Part shown: positions 31,496 to 43,580 of the stretch, piece by piece
Layout of the letters: each line of letters starts with the position of its first letter
Numbering within the stretch: the first letter of the stretch is position 1
Assembly: GCF_041146395.1 (NCBI RefSeq)
Contig: NC_090989.1
Location: 51,858,501 to 51,922,500 of the forward strand
Direction of reading: 5' to 3'
DNA from: Eulemur rufifrons
Lineage: Eukaryota > Chordata > Mammalia > Primates > Lemuridae
Length of the DNA stretch: 64,000 nucleotides
The notes under the pieces: model-generated
Database searches by the model: none
The model's input: the letters and a program-made list of their open reading frames with translations, nothing else
What the model was told of the DNA's origin: nothing
Translations under genes and position numbers: made by a program

Positions 31496-32319
31496 TATAT
31501 CAGTAATATAGTATGTATCCCTGGAATGAAAATTTTGCTGGGATCTATAGTATGTATAAAGATGAATCAAAGCCCCACAAAGATGGGGTTTTATGTCAGA
31601 AAAGAGAATAGACTCAATGAAAAATGTGTCATAAATACAACTTGTGGAAACAACTTGAAAGTTATAAATGCAAGCATTATCATCCTCATCCAGAGAGTAT
31701 TCAATATATGCCTGCTGATAAAGGATTCCTAAGTGTTCACTAAACTTTTAATATCTTTCTTGTCACTTATCACTGACAGATGCTATGGGGCATTTTGTGT
31801 AAGATTTAATAAAGTCGGTGCTCATTGAGAAATCAATTAAAATGCAAGCTGCCTGCAGGCCGACATCTTCACTAGGTGGTGAGGACAGCAAGTTCTCCCG
31901 AAACCGGGTGTGCTTCTGTGTTGATGAAACAATTCCCAAAAATTGTAACTCCAGATATCGTCCACGAATGCTACAGAACACCGACTGGATCTTCCAAACA
32001 GAGTCCTATGCCACCTCTCATACAGCTAGCCATCACTGCTCCTTCCCCCAAACATACTGGGATCATAATGACAATGCTGGCATTAACAAAAAATTATTTG
32101 TTTTTATTTATTTAAATAAAAAATAATGTTTTTTTCCTACTGCAGAATTATACCCCATGACTGCATACAAACAACATCCAGGGGAAACAATAAAAAAAAC
32201 TGTGTTCTTGGTAAGAATATTCACTACTAATAAACAAACAACCTAAAAGTAGAGGAGTTTAGGCAACACAAGTGTGAAGTGAGTGTAAATCATCATTGCT
32301 AGGTTACAGGCTCCTCAAC
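31496..32319. other. Unassigned DNA
   Basis: A slightly GC-richer patch at 31830-32080 has overlapping open frames of 102 and 79 codons on + and no recognised domain. No repeat recognised. Confidence 0.4.
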
Positions 32320-32545
32320 TAACATCTGCATAGTACCTGACATTCACAAAACACTTTTATATCATTCTCATATTTAATATCAAAACAAATCTATGAAGTT
32401 GTATTTTACTATTATTGACAATTTATACCAGGGAAATGGAAACTGAAAGAGGACATATGCTGTGTTCATCATATGTGCAGCCAAGCAGAGGCAAAGCTGG
32501 GCTCCAACCCAGTCCTTCTAGCTCCAGATACTCTGCTTTCCTGTC
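32320..32545 (-). repeat. MIR SINE
   Basis: Reverse MIR order: 'gtacctgacattcacaaaac', 'tttaatatcaaaacaaatct', 'tgggctccaacccagtcctt', 'ctagctccagatactctgc'. Confidence 0.7.
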
Positions 32546-32819
32546 CAAATGTACAAGCTGCCTCTTTACATGTCCGTAGGACTTGAGAAACTGGAAAATA
32601 ATTTCAGGCCCTGTGCAAGTTCAGTGCTCTTCAGAATAAAGAGTTTAGTGCTCTCAGAATTCCAGGTTGAGAATTTTGAGTGGGTCCACTCAGCATGTGA
32701 ACGTCAGTGGTAATGCCTTCTCTTTGGTTTCAATTCCTCTGCATGGAAATCTAAGAATATCAATTTTATCTACAGCCCATAACACTTAGGGCCTATATTT
32801 AAAATCAAAAGTGTTCTGC

Positions 32820-32965
32820 TCCTCCAGGCCAGGTTCAAGTGCTTCACTTGTAGCAATGCAGATTCTGAGGCCCTACCCCAGCTCTATGAAATCAGAATCT
32901 GCACTTTCACAAGGTCCCCAGGTGATCCACATGCACATTAAATTTTGAGAAGCATCACTTTCAAT
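32820..32965 (+). repeat. MER5A-like (hAT-Charlie) fragment
   Basis: 'gcagattctgaggccctacc', 'gaaatcagaatctgcacttt', 'aaggtccccaggtgatccac' and 'ttttgagaagcatcac' follow MER5A in forward order. The first terminal repeat is missing or degraded. Confidence 0.78.
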
Positions 32966-35900
32966 GGAATTTGTATTCTAGTAGATTCTAGTTCCTGTAA
33001 CCGTTGGAAGTTTGGGACAGTAGACTTAATATCACCTACTAATATCCCATAGTCACTGGACGCACCTCTAGATTCAGGTTATTTATTTTACACTCACATG
33101 TAGGCCAGTATATTTCCCTCTCAAGGGAATAAGAACACAGTGGTCAGTTGGAACAAATAAAAAGACAAGCAGAGCTGAAGGTAGGTGACTTGACATTTTC
33201 TGCAAAAGAATGTTGAAGATAGAGCATTAGAGAATTAGCAGAGTGTTCTAATATATTAGAAGTATCTTTGTTCAGAAACAATGGTCTCTTGATTAATTAA
33301 TCCCCTCATGAGCAAAGGAGTGAAGTACTACAGTTGGTACCAGTCTTAGCCCTAAGTATAAGTGTGGGCTAATCTGTGAGCATCAGTAAAGTGTGCTACA
33401 TAAGTCATGTGGAAGCTTCAATCCATGCTAACTCTGCTCCTGGAACTTACTTTAGAAGTACTATACATCTGATTATGATATCCTTTTTAGATGCATGTTA
33501 TTCTGAAATGATAGTTTGCCCAAGGAAACAATGTTAGCAGCTTGTATCAAGTTTCAAAAGTTTCTATCAATTATATATAACTAGAAGTTAGCAGTAGTTT
33601 TGGAGATTTGTTCTGAGAATCATAGGACTATGGAGTTGGGAGTGACGTATTAATAGATATCTCACATTGCGAGGAAGCTGTGAATAACCAGGTAGAGCAT
33701 CAAACCCAAATCAGCATATCTTTGGGAACTGATAAAATCTGGTGTCAACATTAGATTGAACATCAATAAACCGGAAGGTCAAAAAGGAAGGGTGTTACAG
33801 TTAACTTCCTGTAGCTGTGACAGCTAGATCCCTAATGATGACCCACTTGGTATCTTAGGCCATTTTATTAGCAACAACTGAAATTCATTCTAACATGTTC
33901 ATCATGTAAACAGTATGACCCAAATCAAACAAAATTCTCCTTAAATTATAAGATAGACGCTCCATTAAAAACAATTAAGCAGATATGAAGAAAAACAAAG
34001 TCCCAGGAAGAAGTCCTGATTTATAATAGGCCATGAATAAGTGCTTGTTTAAATATTTTGAATGAAAAATTAATGAATCAATGAAGGCAGTAATCATCAC
34101 TACTTCTATCCCAGGTTTCTATCTAGAGTGCTCTTTTGTGCTCAGATATTGAGGGTGTTTTGCTTTGCCGTGATTCAACAGCAGCAGCGAGATTCACCAA
34201 AGTCAATAATATAGAAAAATTGTTATCTTCCAAGCATTTCTGCTGGAATGCATAGCATACACAGAATGTATGATATAAAAAAATTGAAGCCAGTTTTAGA
34301 GAACTGAAATGGAATCTGTAATGCAGAAAATTGAAAAGTAAATTTATAATTGTCACAAAACTTCCAACAGTGCAGCAAAGCATGTGCCCTGAAAGAAAGA
34401 AACAAAGCTTTTTCTGTAATTGAAGGAATGATTGCAAGCCAGGGCACAAAAATGGATCCCTATACAGCAGAAAGAGGAATACTGGTGGAACTATATAGTC
34501 TTTCGGGGCCACATCCACACACAATTATCAAGGTTATCAGCAATGTTATCACCTTAGAAAATGTGAGATCCATATCTACATATACACATTCATTTCAAAA
34601 CTTGATGTAAATCTTCCAAGAGCCAGCAAAAAGTAAGGATTAGAAAACTGTTAATATTAAGAAACATTTACTGAGGATCTGCTAGCATAAAGCACTCAGG
34701 AATATCAATGGTAGAAGATATCTGCATTAGCTATAAAAGCAGCCATATTCATGAGTACTTCTTTATGTTCCATTTAAATCACTTTCGAAATTACATTTTG
34801 TTGGAAAAAATGATCTCCTCACTACCACTTACGCATTTTCACAGGAATCCAGCTCTTACCAGTCAAAGGATATTCCTTGTTAAATAAAAAATAATTAGTT
34901 CCTTTTCTAAAATGGATGCAATAATTCAAAAGACTAGTAGCCATCATCTTTTGGGGGAAAAAATGAATTAGGAAAAGTAAATTCTCTCAGAACTTTCAAC
35001 ACAGATATTATGAATGTGGTAAGTTTTAGTGAGAGGTTACAGTTGAAAAGGGAGATGAAGCTGACCTGATTTTACCAGAAAAAAGAAATCAGAGCACTGT
35101 TTCCATATTCCAAAAGAGAACAATTATGAAGGCAATAAATTATGGTAAATGCATAGCTCTACTGTAATCACAAAAAGCATAAAAAATTACCAAATTAGAG
35201 CAAGTTCAGGTTTTATCTAGTACAGCATTCAGTCTCTAAAAGTGGTAGCTGGTAAGTGCATACTTGTTGAGCTGAAAAGAGAGTAAACCTCCGTCCCTAA
35301 GGTTATGCATTATATATTTATATTTATCTCAAATAGTGAAAATGGTCTTATGCTAATGTTAATCATCCCCAAAGCAGGGTTTTGTGTCACAGCAAACATT
35401 TTTGTAAGGGAAATTATTCGTAAATCTGTTAGTAGTAGATCCAGTGTATAGGAAATATACAAACCAATAGCCAAAATAAAATATATTTTTTTCATGTTGT
35501 GGGTATGTTGTAAAGGCATGGAAAAGGAAGGAAGGGAAGAAAGATGGGGAAATGAAAGTGAGGAAGGAGGGAAAAACAAGGGGCATTTATGAGTTTTATA
35601 GTGCTCCCTGAATTTCTAAATTAAATTTACAAATAAAATTTTTCAAAATAAAGAAATATCAACCAAAACAATTGTTAACAAAAGTGAAATAGTTCCTCTT
35701 AAATAGCCGGCTTATTACTTTTTCTAAGTTTAATTCTACCACTCAGAAGTATAGCCGCAGAAGACATAAACTTGAAATGAAAATAATGCCTTTATTAGAT
35801 GTATAAAGGTGAAGCACATTACAGCAAGAAGAGATGACATTGCCGAAAGAAGTAACTTTGAAGTGATAAGGAAAAATGAACAGGGGAGGAGAAGAAAAGA

Positions 35901-36520
35901 ATTGAAAGAAATGGAGCAGGAAGAACATTATTTCGTGTAAATTAAAATTAAATGTAAAAGGATGACAGTAGCTCTGATCTTGTCAGGCTGAGGTATTTTG
36001 GTGGCAGACAGTAATATGAGAATTATAAGCAATTTTCATCCACAGGTCTGCAAGCACGCACATTATTCCTCTCTTATGATTGTTAATCAGAGGTTTTTCA
36101 TGGAGAAAAATAAATTCTAAAATATCGGTTTCATGAATCTCTGACAAAATCAGGAGCAGTCAGTCCCTGCCAATGATAGACAGTCAGATGGTCCCCTGTG
36201 AGCCATAGGCAAAATTATGCAATGACTGTTTTGTCATTGATGATACCCCCGTTTGATAATACTCTTCCTAGAGCCCCTCTTTCAGACAGAATGCAGATCA
36301 TTCCCTTTTCCAGGCTGTCTCTCTGATTTAGTTACTGGCCCCTGTCCCTTGCTCTGCCCAGGGTACCGTCCCTGCCTCCCCATGTTCCATGCTGCTGTCT
36401 CTCGCCCCAGGTTGTCAATGCCATGCCAAGATCCCTTCCCCACCCTCCAACTCTCCTTCTCTAGGTCCACACACACAATGGTCTGCGTCCATCTCCACTC
36501 CTCTATTAATCATGGACACA
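32966..36520. other. Unassigned DNA
   Basis: About 3.5 kb without a recognised transposable element apart from a GA-rich tract near 35518-35580. A minus-strand frame of 133 codons (34123-34524) is Leu/Phe-rich with a Cys-rich patch, but an overlapping frame of 74 codons reads the same DNA and no domain is recognisable. A short C-rich patch lies at 36290-36470. Confidence 0.4.
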
Positions 36521-36745
36521 CAGTGCTTGCTATGTACTAGGCATGTTTATATATATTAATATATTGAGAATATTTTGGCCTCAAAACCATCCTAAGCAGT
36601 TAGTACTGCTGTGACCTTCATTTTATCAATGAAGAACCTGAGCACGGAGAGAATAAGTGACTTGCCGAGTCACACAATTAAGAAAGGATCTGAATTCAGG
36701 AAAGTCTGGCCTCGGGCTCTTCTCCCTTAACAACACTCTATTAAC
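36521..36745 (-). repeat. MIR SINE
   Basis: 'gtgcttgctatgtactaggc', 'ttttatcaatgaagaacctg', 'aagtgacttgccgagtcaca' and 'ggatctgaattcaggaaagt' give the full reverse MIR layout. Confidence 0.88.
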
Positions 36746-36777
36746 CTATTTGTTGTTGTTTTTTTCCCCCCCAAATA

Positions 36778-37640
36778 TTCATTGACTCGACAAGCATTTG
36801 TTTTAGTATTACTACGTACCAGTTACTGTGCTAGGAGCTGGGAGGTATATCAATGAATAAAAGAAATACAACACATTTTCTTGGGTAACTAGCAGTCAGT
36901 TTGGAGGGATAAACAAAGAAATAGTATATTATCACTGCTGAGAAAGTGCTCTGAAGGTAAAAATTAAGTCTGATGAGAAAGAATATAAAAATAATAGAAA
37001 ATATGTTCATGTATGGCCAAGACCTGAGGGCTGAGAAGGAGCCAGCCATGCAGTGGACAGCAGGGCTGAGCAACCAGGAGGAAGGAAGAGCATGGGCACA
37101 GGCCCTGAGGCAGAAAAAAAATCTTCCCATGTCTCAGAACTCAAAGGAAGGCTGTGTGGCTACAGCAAGGTAAAGGAGAAGATAAACAGGATTACATTAG
37201 AAAAGAAGTAAATCAGGCCATGCAAAACACTTTAGTCTATGTAAGTTTTCATTTTGTGTAAAGTACAATGGAAAGCCATTAATAGAATTTTAAGCTACAG
37301 AGTGATGTGATCAGACTTACCCTTTTAAAAACCTCCTCTTGTCTACTCTGGAAAATGGATTGGAGGAGCCAGAGTAGATAAGGAGAGACACAGAAGGCTA
37401 CTGAAATAGAATCATCTAGAAATGGTGATGGCCAGGTGTTCATGCTGGAGATGGTGACCGACGGTCACATTCAGGATGTGTTTTAGAAGCTGAGCCGACA
37501 GGCTTGGTTTTGAAGTAGATTCAGGGATGCATGAAAGGCAGAACGTGATGATGACTCCCATGGTGGATGGAGGCTGCTTTCTAAGGTGGGAAAGACTGGA
37601 AGAGAAACACTTAAAATCAAGAGTGCGGTTTTGAATGTGT
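36778..37640 (-). repeat. L2 LINE, long reverse fragment
   Basis: It starts at the reversed 3' end ('ctgtgctaggagctgggagg'). It proceeds through 'gggcacaggccctgaggcag', 'aatggaaagccattaataga', 'tgatgtgatcagacttaccc' and 'aatggattggaggagccaga' to 'ggaaagactggaagagaaac'. The order matches reversed L2 ORF2 C-terminal sequence over about 850 bp. No open frame remains. Confidence 0.82.
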
Positions 37641-39254
37641 CATGTATACTTGGACTTGAGCCTCCATCCTTGTGTATAATCCAAATATGACTTGACTAGC
37701 CCCAGAATGGGAGGCATTAACAGAACTCTCAGAAACATTGTGGAATCTGAGAGAAAGGGAAACATACCGTCTTCCTAAGTGGGGACTCTGAAAGAGGGAA
37801 TAAGTCCTAGAATTCCCAGGCTTATACAGGCCCCCACCCAGGTGTTGCTGCGATAGATCAAAGTTTGTTTTGTACCAAAGAGAGCCTAAGGCAGCCAAAC
37901 CAAGACATCTTTTGCCCAGCCAGCAACGGCATGGAGAAGCCTAATCTCCCTGATCTCCCCGGCCCTTGGAATAGTGCAGAACTTAGCTGAAAGGGGATCT
38001 CTGAAGGGTCTTGTGGTCATAACAAAGGATCCCCTCCCCGACTGCCTGCAGCAGAGAGCTTTGCAGCCAGTCACCTGATGGTAACACAGACACCTCCAAT
38101 GATGGCAGCAGGGAGTGACACCAAAGGCCAAAGACTAGATAGGATGAGTGACATCCCAGTTTGTGGATGACCCTATGGAGAAAAGATAGCTTGAACCAGA
38201 TGCCAGAACACAGGTGCCACTTGGACGAGAAGGCAGGGGAGGGGATAAATTCAGAATGAACTCAGTTGACACCTAAAATAATAGAATGAAGGTGATTAAA
38301 TTTATCAAGAAACCATGATAATCATGTGTTTTAGAAAATGTGGACTGGTGAGTTTTGAAAAGCAGTCATATTTATTCAAACACCTAAGTAAATTTATTTG
38401 TTAATTTTTGCTGACTACAACAATAAAGATTCATGGCCATTATCCTTCAAACTCTTTCACAATCTTCTGGGAGTTTCTGTGGAGCCTTTCACATGGGTTC
38501 ATGAATGACTCTACCACTGCTGTTCAGCTTATTCAAGGACTAACCCTAGTTACATTTAATAGGGCTGGATCCTCTAAGAAGGGATGGCAAAGTAGGGCTG
38601 CTCAGACCTTGATATCATGCAATGGCTTGGGTCCAGTAGCTTTTCACTTTGTGCTAAAAGAACCTCCCCTCTGCCAAACACACCTACAGCCACCATAGGA
38701 CTGATATGTGTCTATAGGACTTATGCTGAGACACAAATGTGAGAAACAGAAAATATGCTCCTGTACTCAAACAGTAAGTCTTCATTACTAGATCAAAGTC
38801 AAATTTCCTTAAGGATAAATTCTCTACAAAGAAGACCATTGGTTCCCCTAGAAAGAAACTGTTAGCAGGCCCATCAGAGTATCAGTTACACTCATTTGTC
38901 TCTCTGACACAAGCTAGGACACCACCTCCCCAAATTTACTGACATGAGTCTCAGAAATTTTAGGCCAGGTGGGAAGAAGACCAGCACCTGGTTAAGCCAT
39001 TTGAAAAGGAAGTTTGGTGCAACTAGATTCTTATGGTGACCCTCCCCACCACAGAGTTTCCAGCAAGTGTCAGCAGAGACATTATGAAGGTAAACTTTGC
39101 CAGTAATGACAGGCTCTGCAAACTTGTCTATCAGCTGACTCTTGAATAAGGAGATGGGATCTGTTCTCGGGTTCTCCTCTTCCTCCTCCTTTTTCTCCTT
39201 CTTTTTGCCTCTAACTCTTTAGGATAGAATTTAGGTGGTAGCTTAAATACCTTT
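37641..39254. other. Unassigned DNA
   Basis: No family recognised. Open frames of 80-96 codons occur on both strands with no domain. A (TCCTCC)-like patch lies near 39175-39210. Confidence 0.4.
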
Positions 39255-39500
39255 TGCACTCATTCATTTACTCAAAAAATATTTACAGAGAGCTATTAAG
39301 TGTCAAAGTCTATTCCTAGGTCGCTGGCAAAACATCAGGAAAAAAGACAGAGACAAAGAAGATCATTGAGCTGACATTCTAAAGGGGTCAGGGGAGATAG
39401 AAAAATGCAAAAATAAATAATCATGTGCTCTGGTTAAAATAATATAGAGTGATCTGATGAAGAAAAAATAGGGAAGTATATAGTTCTTTCTGTAGTCTTA
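39255..39500 (-). repeat. L2 LINE 3' end, reverse
   Basis: 'cactcattcatttactcaaa', 'aatatttacagagagctatt' and 'cattgagctgacattctaaa' give the reversed L2 terminus. Confidence 0.72.
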
Positions 39501-39667
39501 GCAGAATCTAACTATAAAATTGGAATTATTATGCCTCCAGAATAAGTCGATTACTTGCATCATTCTACTCTTTGCAACCTGAGGTGGTTTGATCCATGTG
39601 GAATTGTAATATCACTAACAGTTATTCATTTTTAACTCTATTTAAACTCACCTCTGCCATGAGAAAA

Positions 39668-39915
39668 ATTCAACAGTGTGGTGTATGGAATAGTACAGTG
39701 GGTTAGAAAGGGGACAAAGCTTCAAAGTCAGGGACATGAGGGCTCCAATCCCTGATCAGCATCTTGTTATCTCCTTGCTCTTGGGCAAGTCACTTGACTT
39801 CATGAAACCTTATCTTACCCATCTGTGAAATGGGGATAGGAACACTTAACTCAAAGTTTTGTTATACGGATCAAAAGGATCAAAATTATAATAAAGTTAA
39901 ATAATATCTGTTTAC
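39668..39915 (+). repeat. MIR SINE, forward
   Basis: 'agtgggttagaaaggggaca', 'ctcttgggcaagtcacttga' and 'atctgtgaaatggggatagg' are the classical forward MIR landmarks, in order. Confidence 0.9.
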
Positions 39916-40735
39916 TTGCTTTGATTCAGGAATCTCAACTCACTGAACTACAAACCTGAAATTGTACTGCCATTTTCCCAAATAATACAAATAATACCTA
40001 TCTAAAGTCCTCTTTCCACCTCGGTACAAGCTCCTTACAGATCTCAGCCGGTGCATATTAATTCAGATTTCATTAAGATTATCTCATGGTCTATTCAGAT
40101 TTCTCCCTCTTCCACAAAAGCAGGACACAGTACTGGCTGGAAATGTTTGTGGTAGGAAGGAAGGGGTATGGTCTCCAGAGAATGCCCTGCATCTAAGCTT
40201 CAGTGCCAGTGGGGAGACAGGGAGACATCTGGTCACTTGAGGGATAGCAATGCCTGGTGAGAAGCCCACCATTCTCTTTCTTTTAATTGTTGCTGTTTCT
40301 CTGTTGAACATTTACTACTTGTCAATTTCCCCTTTGAAAGCAATATCCACGTGTTGGCTCTTTGCTGGTTCTTGGGAGGGCACTTTCGGCCTCACCCTTC
40401 ATGGTCCCTTGGCTAGGAGATCAGAATGAAGCTAACGCTATTCTTTCTTGCCTTAAGACCAGTCACAGCAGCAGGGTACTTGCAACACTCCCTAAATCAC
40501 AGCCATAATTAGTGGTGTTTCTCCAACGCATGGGAAACTCACATACCCTTACTAAACATAGGGCATGTTTCATTCCACTCACAGCTCTATCATCTCTCTC
40601 CTGCTCTTTTATCCAAGCCCAGAATTAGCAGACAGTATGTCAGCTCATGGTTCAGAAAGAAGAAGGTCATCAGTTGTAGACCTTTTGGAGAGGAAAGAAT
40701 TCAGGCATTCACTACCAACATCTACTGCAATTAAT
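39916..40735. other. Unassigned DNA
   Basis: No repeat or exon recognised. The longest open frame is 75 codons (40084-40311, minus) with no domain. Confidence 0.4.
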
Positions 40736-41092
40736 TTAACACCTGTGTCCCCCAGAATTCATATGTTGAAATCCTAACCCCCAATATATGATATTAGGAG
40801 GTGGGGTCTTTGAGGGGTTAAGATCATGAGAGTGGAGCCTTCATGCATGGGATTAATGCCCTTATCAAAGGAATCCCAGAAAGCTTTTTCATCCTCCTTC
40901 GATCATGTGCAGATACAATAAGAAGTCAGCAGTCTACAACCCAGAAGAGTGTCCTCACCAAATCTGACCAGGCTGGAACCCTGATCTCGGACTTCTAGCC
41001 TTCAGAACTGTGAGAAATAGATTTCTGTGTTTTATAAGCCACCCAGTCTGTGGTAGTTTGTTATAGCAGCCCAGACTGACTCAGACACACAC
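40736..41092 (+). repeat. MLT1 LTR (ERVL-MaLR), forward
   Basis: 'cccccagaattcatatgttg', 'aatcctaacccccaatatat', 'ggaggtggggtctttgaggg', 'ctgatctcggacttctagcc' and 'agccacccagtctgtggtag' follow the MLT1A-like LTR from 5' to 3'. Solo LTR. Confidence 0.9.
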
Positions 41093-41104
41093 CCAACATG
41101 CCAG

Positions 41105-41300
41105 TGTCAAAGCCTCCCTTTGAGGCTTTCGAGACATCCTATCACTCTTAAGATTAATGCCAAAATCCTTAGAGGTACCCGATCACTGCAGAATCTGACC
41201 CAGACTAGTGTTCCAGCTCTCTCCCAGGCCTTTCCCAGCCCTGCTATCTCTATTCCCACCCCACCATCCGCTTTAAGGTCAAACATGCCAGGCTACTCTT
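41105..41300 (+). repeat. L2 LINE fragment, forward
   Basis: 'aagattaatgccaaaatcct' followed by 'tgcagaatctgacccagact' corresponds to the L2 ORF2 tail (aataaaatccaaactcctt, tgatctggccc). Confidence 0.6.
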
Positions 41301-41699
41301 CACCTCAGTATGAAGATAAACAAAGAGCACTCAAGACAGAGTTCTGAGGAACACCAGTATTTTGTGGTGGGTTGAAAGGAGAAGATGACAAAGGAAAAAG
41401 AGGAGAAATATCCAGTTAGGTAAGAAGAAAAACGGGTAAGAAGCAAAGTAAGGAACATATTTCAAAGTAAAATAAGAGATTAACTGAATTAAATGCTACT
41501 AAAAGGAAGTCCAAGAATTGGTTTTTAAAATTTGCTCAGCTAGAAGAGACTAGAAGCCTTGAAATAAATGTTCTGGTAGAGTTGTGGGGACAGAAGATAG
41601 ATTGAAGTACCAGAAAGGTGGATGGGAGAGGAAGAATGAGATGATCTTTAAGATAATTATACTTGATAGTAGGAATAACATTTATCAGCACTTAAATTA
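41301..41699. repeat. Possible ancient repeat, family not assigned
   Basis: 'agttctgaggaacaccagta' and 'ttaactgaattaaatgctac' recall a mammalian-wide repeat, but I cannot name it. Confidence 0.3.
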
Positions 41700-41848
41700 T
41701 TTTCATTCAAAGTAGGCTAACTGTTTGCCAGGCACTATGTTAAGCACTTTGCAAGCATTTTCTCATTAAATCCTCACAATAACACTATTAGGTAAGGAAA
41801 TTGAAGTTTAGAGGGATTAAGTAAATTGCCCAAAGATAGCTAAAACTG
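41700..41848 (-). repeat. MIR SINE, reverse
   Basis: 'tgccaggcactatgttaagc', 'cattaaatcctcacaataac' and 'aagtaaattgcccaaagata' are strong reverse MIR landmarks. Confidence 0.88.
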
Positions 41849-41999
41849 AAAAATGATCCCTAAATATATCCTAGTCCTAATCCCTGGAACCTGTAGTGTT
41901 ACCTTATTTGGCAAAAGGGACTTTACAGATGTGACTAGGATCTTGAAATGGAGACATTAACCTGGGTTATTGGGATGGGCCCTAAATATGGTCAAAAGT
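41849..41999 (+). repeat. MLT1 LTR, left part split by L1
   Basis: 'cctagtcctaatccctggaa', 'accttatttggcaaaaggga' and 'ttattgggatgggccctaaa' are the 5' half of an MLT1-type LTR. It resumes at 43047. Confidence 0.82.
41986..41999 (+). repeat. Target-site duplication of inverted L1, left
   Basis: ATATGGTCAAAAGT, exact copy at 43033-43046. Confidence 0.9.
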
Positions 42000-42480
42000 A
42001 ATGGGATTGCTGGATCTAATGGTAGGTCTACTTGAATCTGTTTAAGGTATCTCCATATTGTTTTCCACAGGGGTTGCACTAGTTTGCAGTCCCACCAGCA
42101 GTGTATAAGTGTTCCTGTCTCTCCGCATCCACGCCAACATGTATTGTTTTGGGACTTTTTAATAAAGGCCATTCTCACTGGAGTTAAGTGATATCTCATT
42201 GTGGTTTTGATTTGCATTTCCCTGGTGATTAGAAATGTTGAACATTTTTTCATATGTTTGTTAGCCATTTTTATATCTTCTTTTGAAAAATTTCTATTCA
42301 TGCCCTTTGCCCACTTTTTGATAGGGTTGTTCGATTTTTTTCTTACTGATTTTCCTGTGTTCTAAATAGATTCTTGTTATCAGTCCTTTATCTGATGTGT
42401 AGTATGCGAAAATTTTTTCCCATTCTGTAGGTTGTCTGTTTACTCTCGTGACTGTTTCTTTGGCTGTGCAGAAGCTTTTT
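42000..42480 (-). pseudogene. L1 ORF2 C-terminal fragment (inverted)
   Basis: Open on the minus strand from 42301 across the 42000 junction. It encodes [10 protein letters not shown], the cysteine-rich [18 protein letters not shown] and the VQPLWKTIW block. The sequence further upstream (42302-42480) is interrupted. Unlike the copy in the full-length L1, the cysteine-rich segment retains GCGE. Confidence 0.85.
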
Positions 42481-42544
42481 AATTAAGTCATTCTATTTTA
42501 TTTATTTATTTATTTATTTTTTTTTTTAAATTAAGTCATTCTAT
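42481..42544 (-). repeat. Possible tail-only insertion with 16-bp direct repeats
   Basis: AATTAAGTCATTCTAT occurs at 42481-42496 and 42529-42544. Between them is a 32-bp stretch of (TTTA)n and T12, which on the minus strand is A12 then (AAAT)n, the tail type seen on other L1 copies here. No element body is present. Confidence 0.6.
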
Positions 42545-42565
42545 AAAAAAGACACTTGCACCCGA

Positions 42566-42811
42566 ATGTTTATAGCAGCACAATTCACAATTGCAATGTG
42601 GAAACAACCCAAATGCGCATCAATTCATGAATGGATTAGCAAAATGTGGTATATGTATACCATGGAATATTACTCAGCTATAAGAAATAATGATGATATG
42701 GCATCTCTTTGGTTCTCCTGGAGAGAGTTGAAACCCATTCTATTAAGTGAAGTATCCCAAGAATGGAAAAATAAGCACCACATGTACTCACCAGCAAACT
42801 GGTTTCCCTGA
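42566..42811 (+). pseudogene. L1 ORF2 extreme C-terminus
   Basis: Open for 81 codons, encoding [19 protein letters not shown] and ending NWFP. It is the natural end of ORF2 in this L1 family and matches 9442-9689 closely. There is no reverse transcriptase, hence no activity. Confidence 0.85.
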
Positions 42812-43032
42812 TCATCACCTAAGTGCACATTTGGGAATAACACCAATTGGGTATCGGACAGAAGTGGGGGGTGGGGGGAAGGGATGGGTGTATACCTACA
42901 TGATGAGTGCGATGTGCACTGTCTAGGGAATGGACACGCTTGAAGCTCAGACTCGGAGGGGTGGAGGGGGCATGGGCAATATATATAACCTGAACTTTTG
43001 TACCCCCATAATGAGCTGAAATTAAAAAAAAT

Positions 43033-43046
43033 ATATGGTCAAAAGT
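43033..43046 (+). repeat. Target-site duplication of inverted L1, right
   Basis: Exact copy of 41986-41999. Confidence 0.9.
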
Positions 43047-43395
43047 GTCCCAAGAGGAAGATAGAGAGAGATTTGATACAGAAGAGTGCAGACAATGTCT
43101 TCACCTCAGCAGAGAGAGATTTAATGACACTATACTGCTGGCTTCCAAGGGAGGGGTGGAGAGCTCAACAATGCAAGGAATGCGGTTCCATAAACTGAAA
43201 AAGGCAAGGAGACAGGTTCTGCTAGAGCCTTCGGAGGGAACACAGCTCTGAGATTAAGACACCTTAATTTCATCCCAGGAAACTGGTTTCAGACTTCTGA
43301 CCTCTAGAACTATAAGAGAATCAATGTGGGTTATTTTAAGCCACGAAATTTGTGGTAATTTGTTACCGAAGTCATTGGAAACTGACACAGAAGTA
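43047..43395 (+). repeat. MLT1 LTR, right part
   Basis: 'cagacttctgacctctagaa', 'cagcagagagagatttaatg' and the LTR end 'taagccacgaaatttgtggt' continue the LTR from 41999. Confidence 0.8.
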
Positions 43396-43439
43396 GTCCT
43401 GATTCTATCTTTAATACAATTCTACAACAAGTTGAGGTG

Positions 43440-43580
43440 TCACGTATATGGAAGAAAAACACAGAAAGGGTAGGAGGGAAAAGAAAGGAATAGAAGAGAA
43501 AAGAGAATGGAAGGGAGGCGGGAAGAAGGGAAAGGAAAAAAGCAGGGGCAGTTGCGAAGGGGAGAGAAGAGAATAAGACC
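43440..43580 (+). repeat. GA-rich tract
   Basis: Mostly A and G in gaa/gga/aag runs for about 140 bp. Confidence 0.85.

Larger units (their letters stand above)
42000..43032 (+). mobile_element. L1 insertion with 5' inversion (twin priming)
   Basis: 42000-42495 is L1 ORF2 sequence in antisense. 42545-43032 is L1 ORF2 end, 3' UTR and poly(A) in sense. ATATGGTCAAAAGT occurs at 41986-41999 and 43033-43046, and joining across it restores a continuous MLT1 LTR. The 3' UTR has only one copy of the GC-rich unit, unlike the other copies. A poly(T)/(TTTA)n stretch with its own direct repeat sits at the inversion junction. Confidence 0.93.

Noticed and set aside
34123..34524. 133-codon minus-strand frame, hydrophobic and Cys-containing, considered as a membrane protein exon
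   Set aside because: A second frame covers the same bases, there are no splice signals I could support and no domain; composition of AT-rich DNA explains it.
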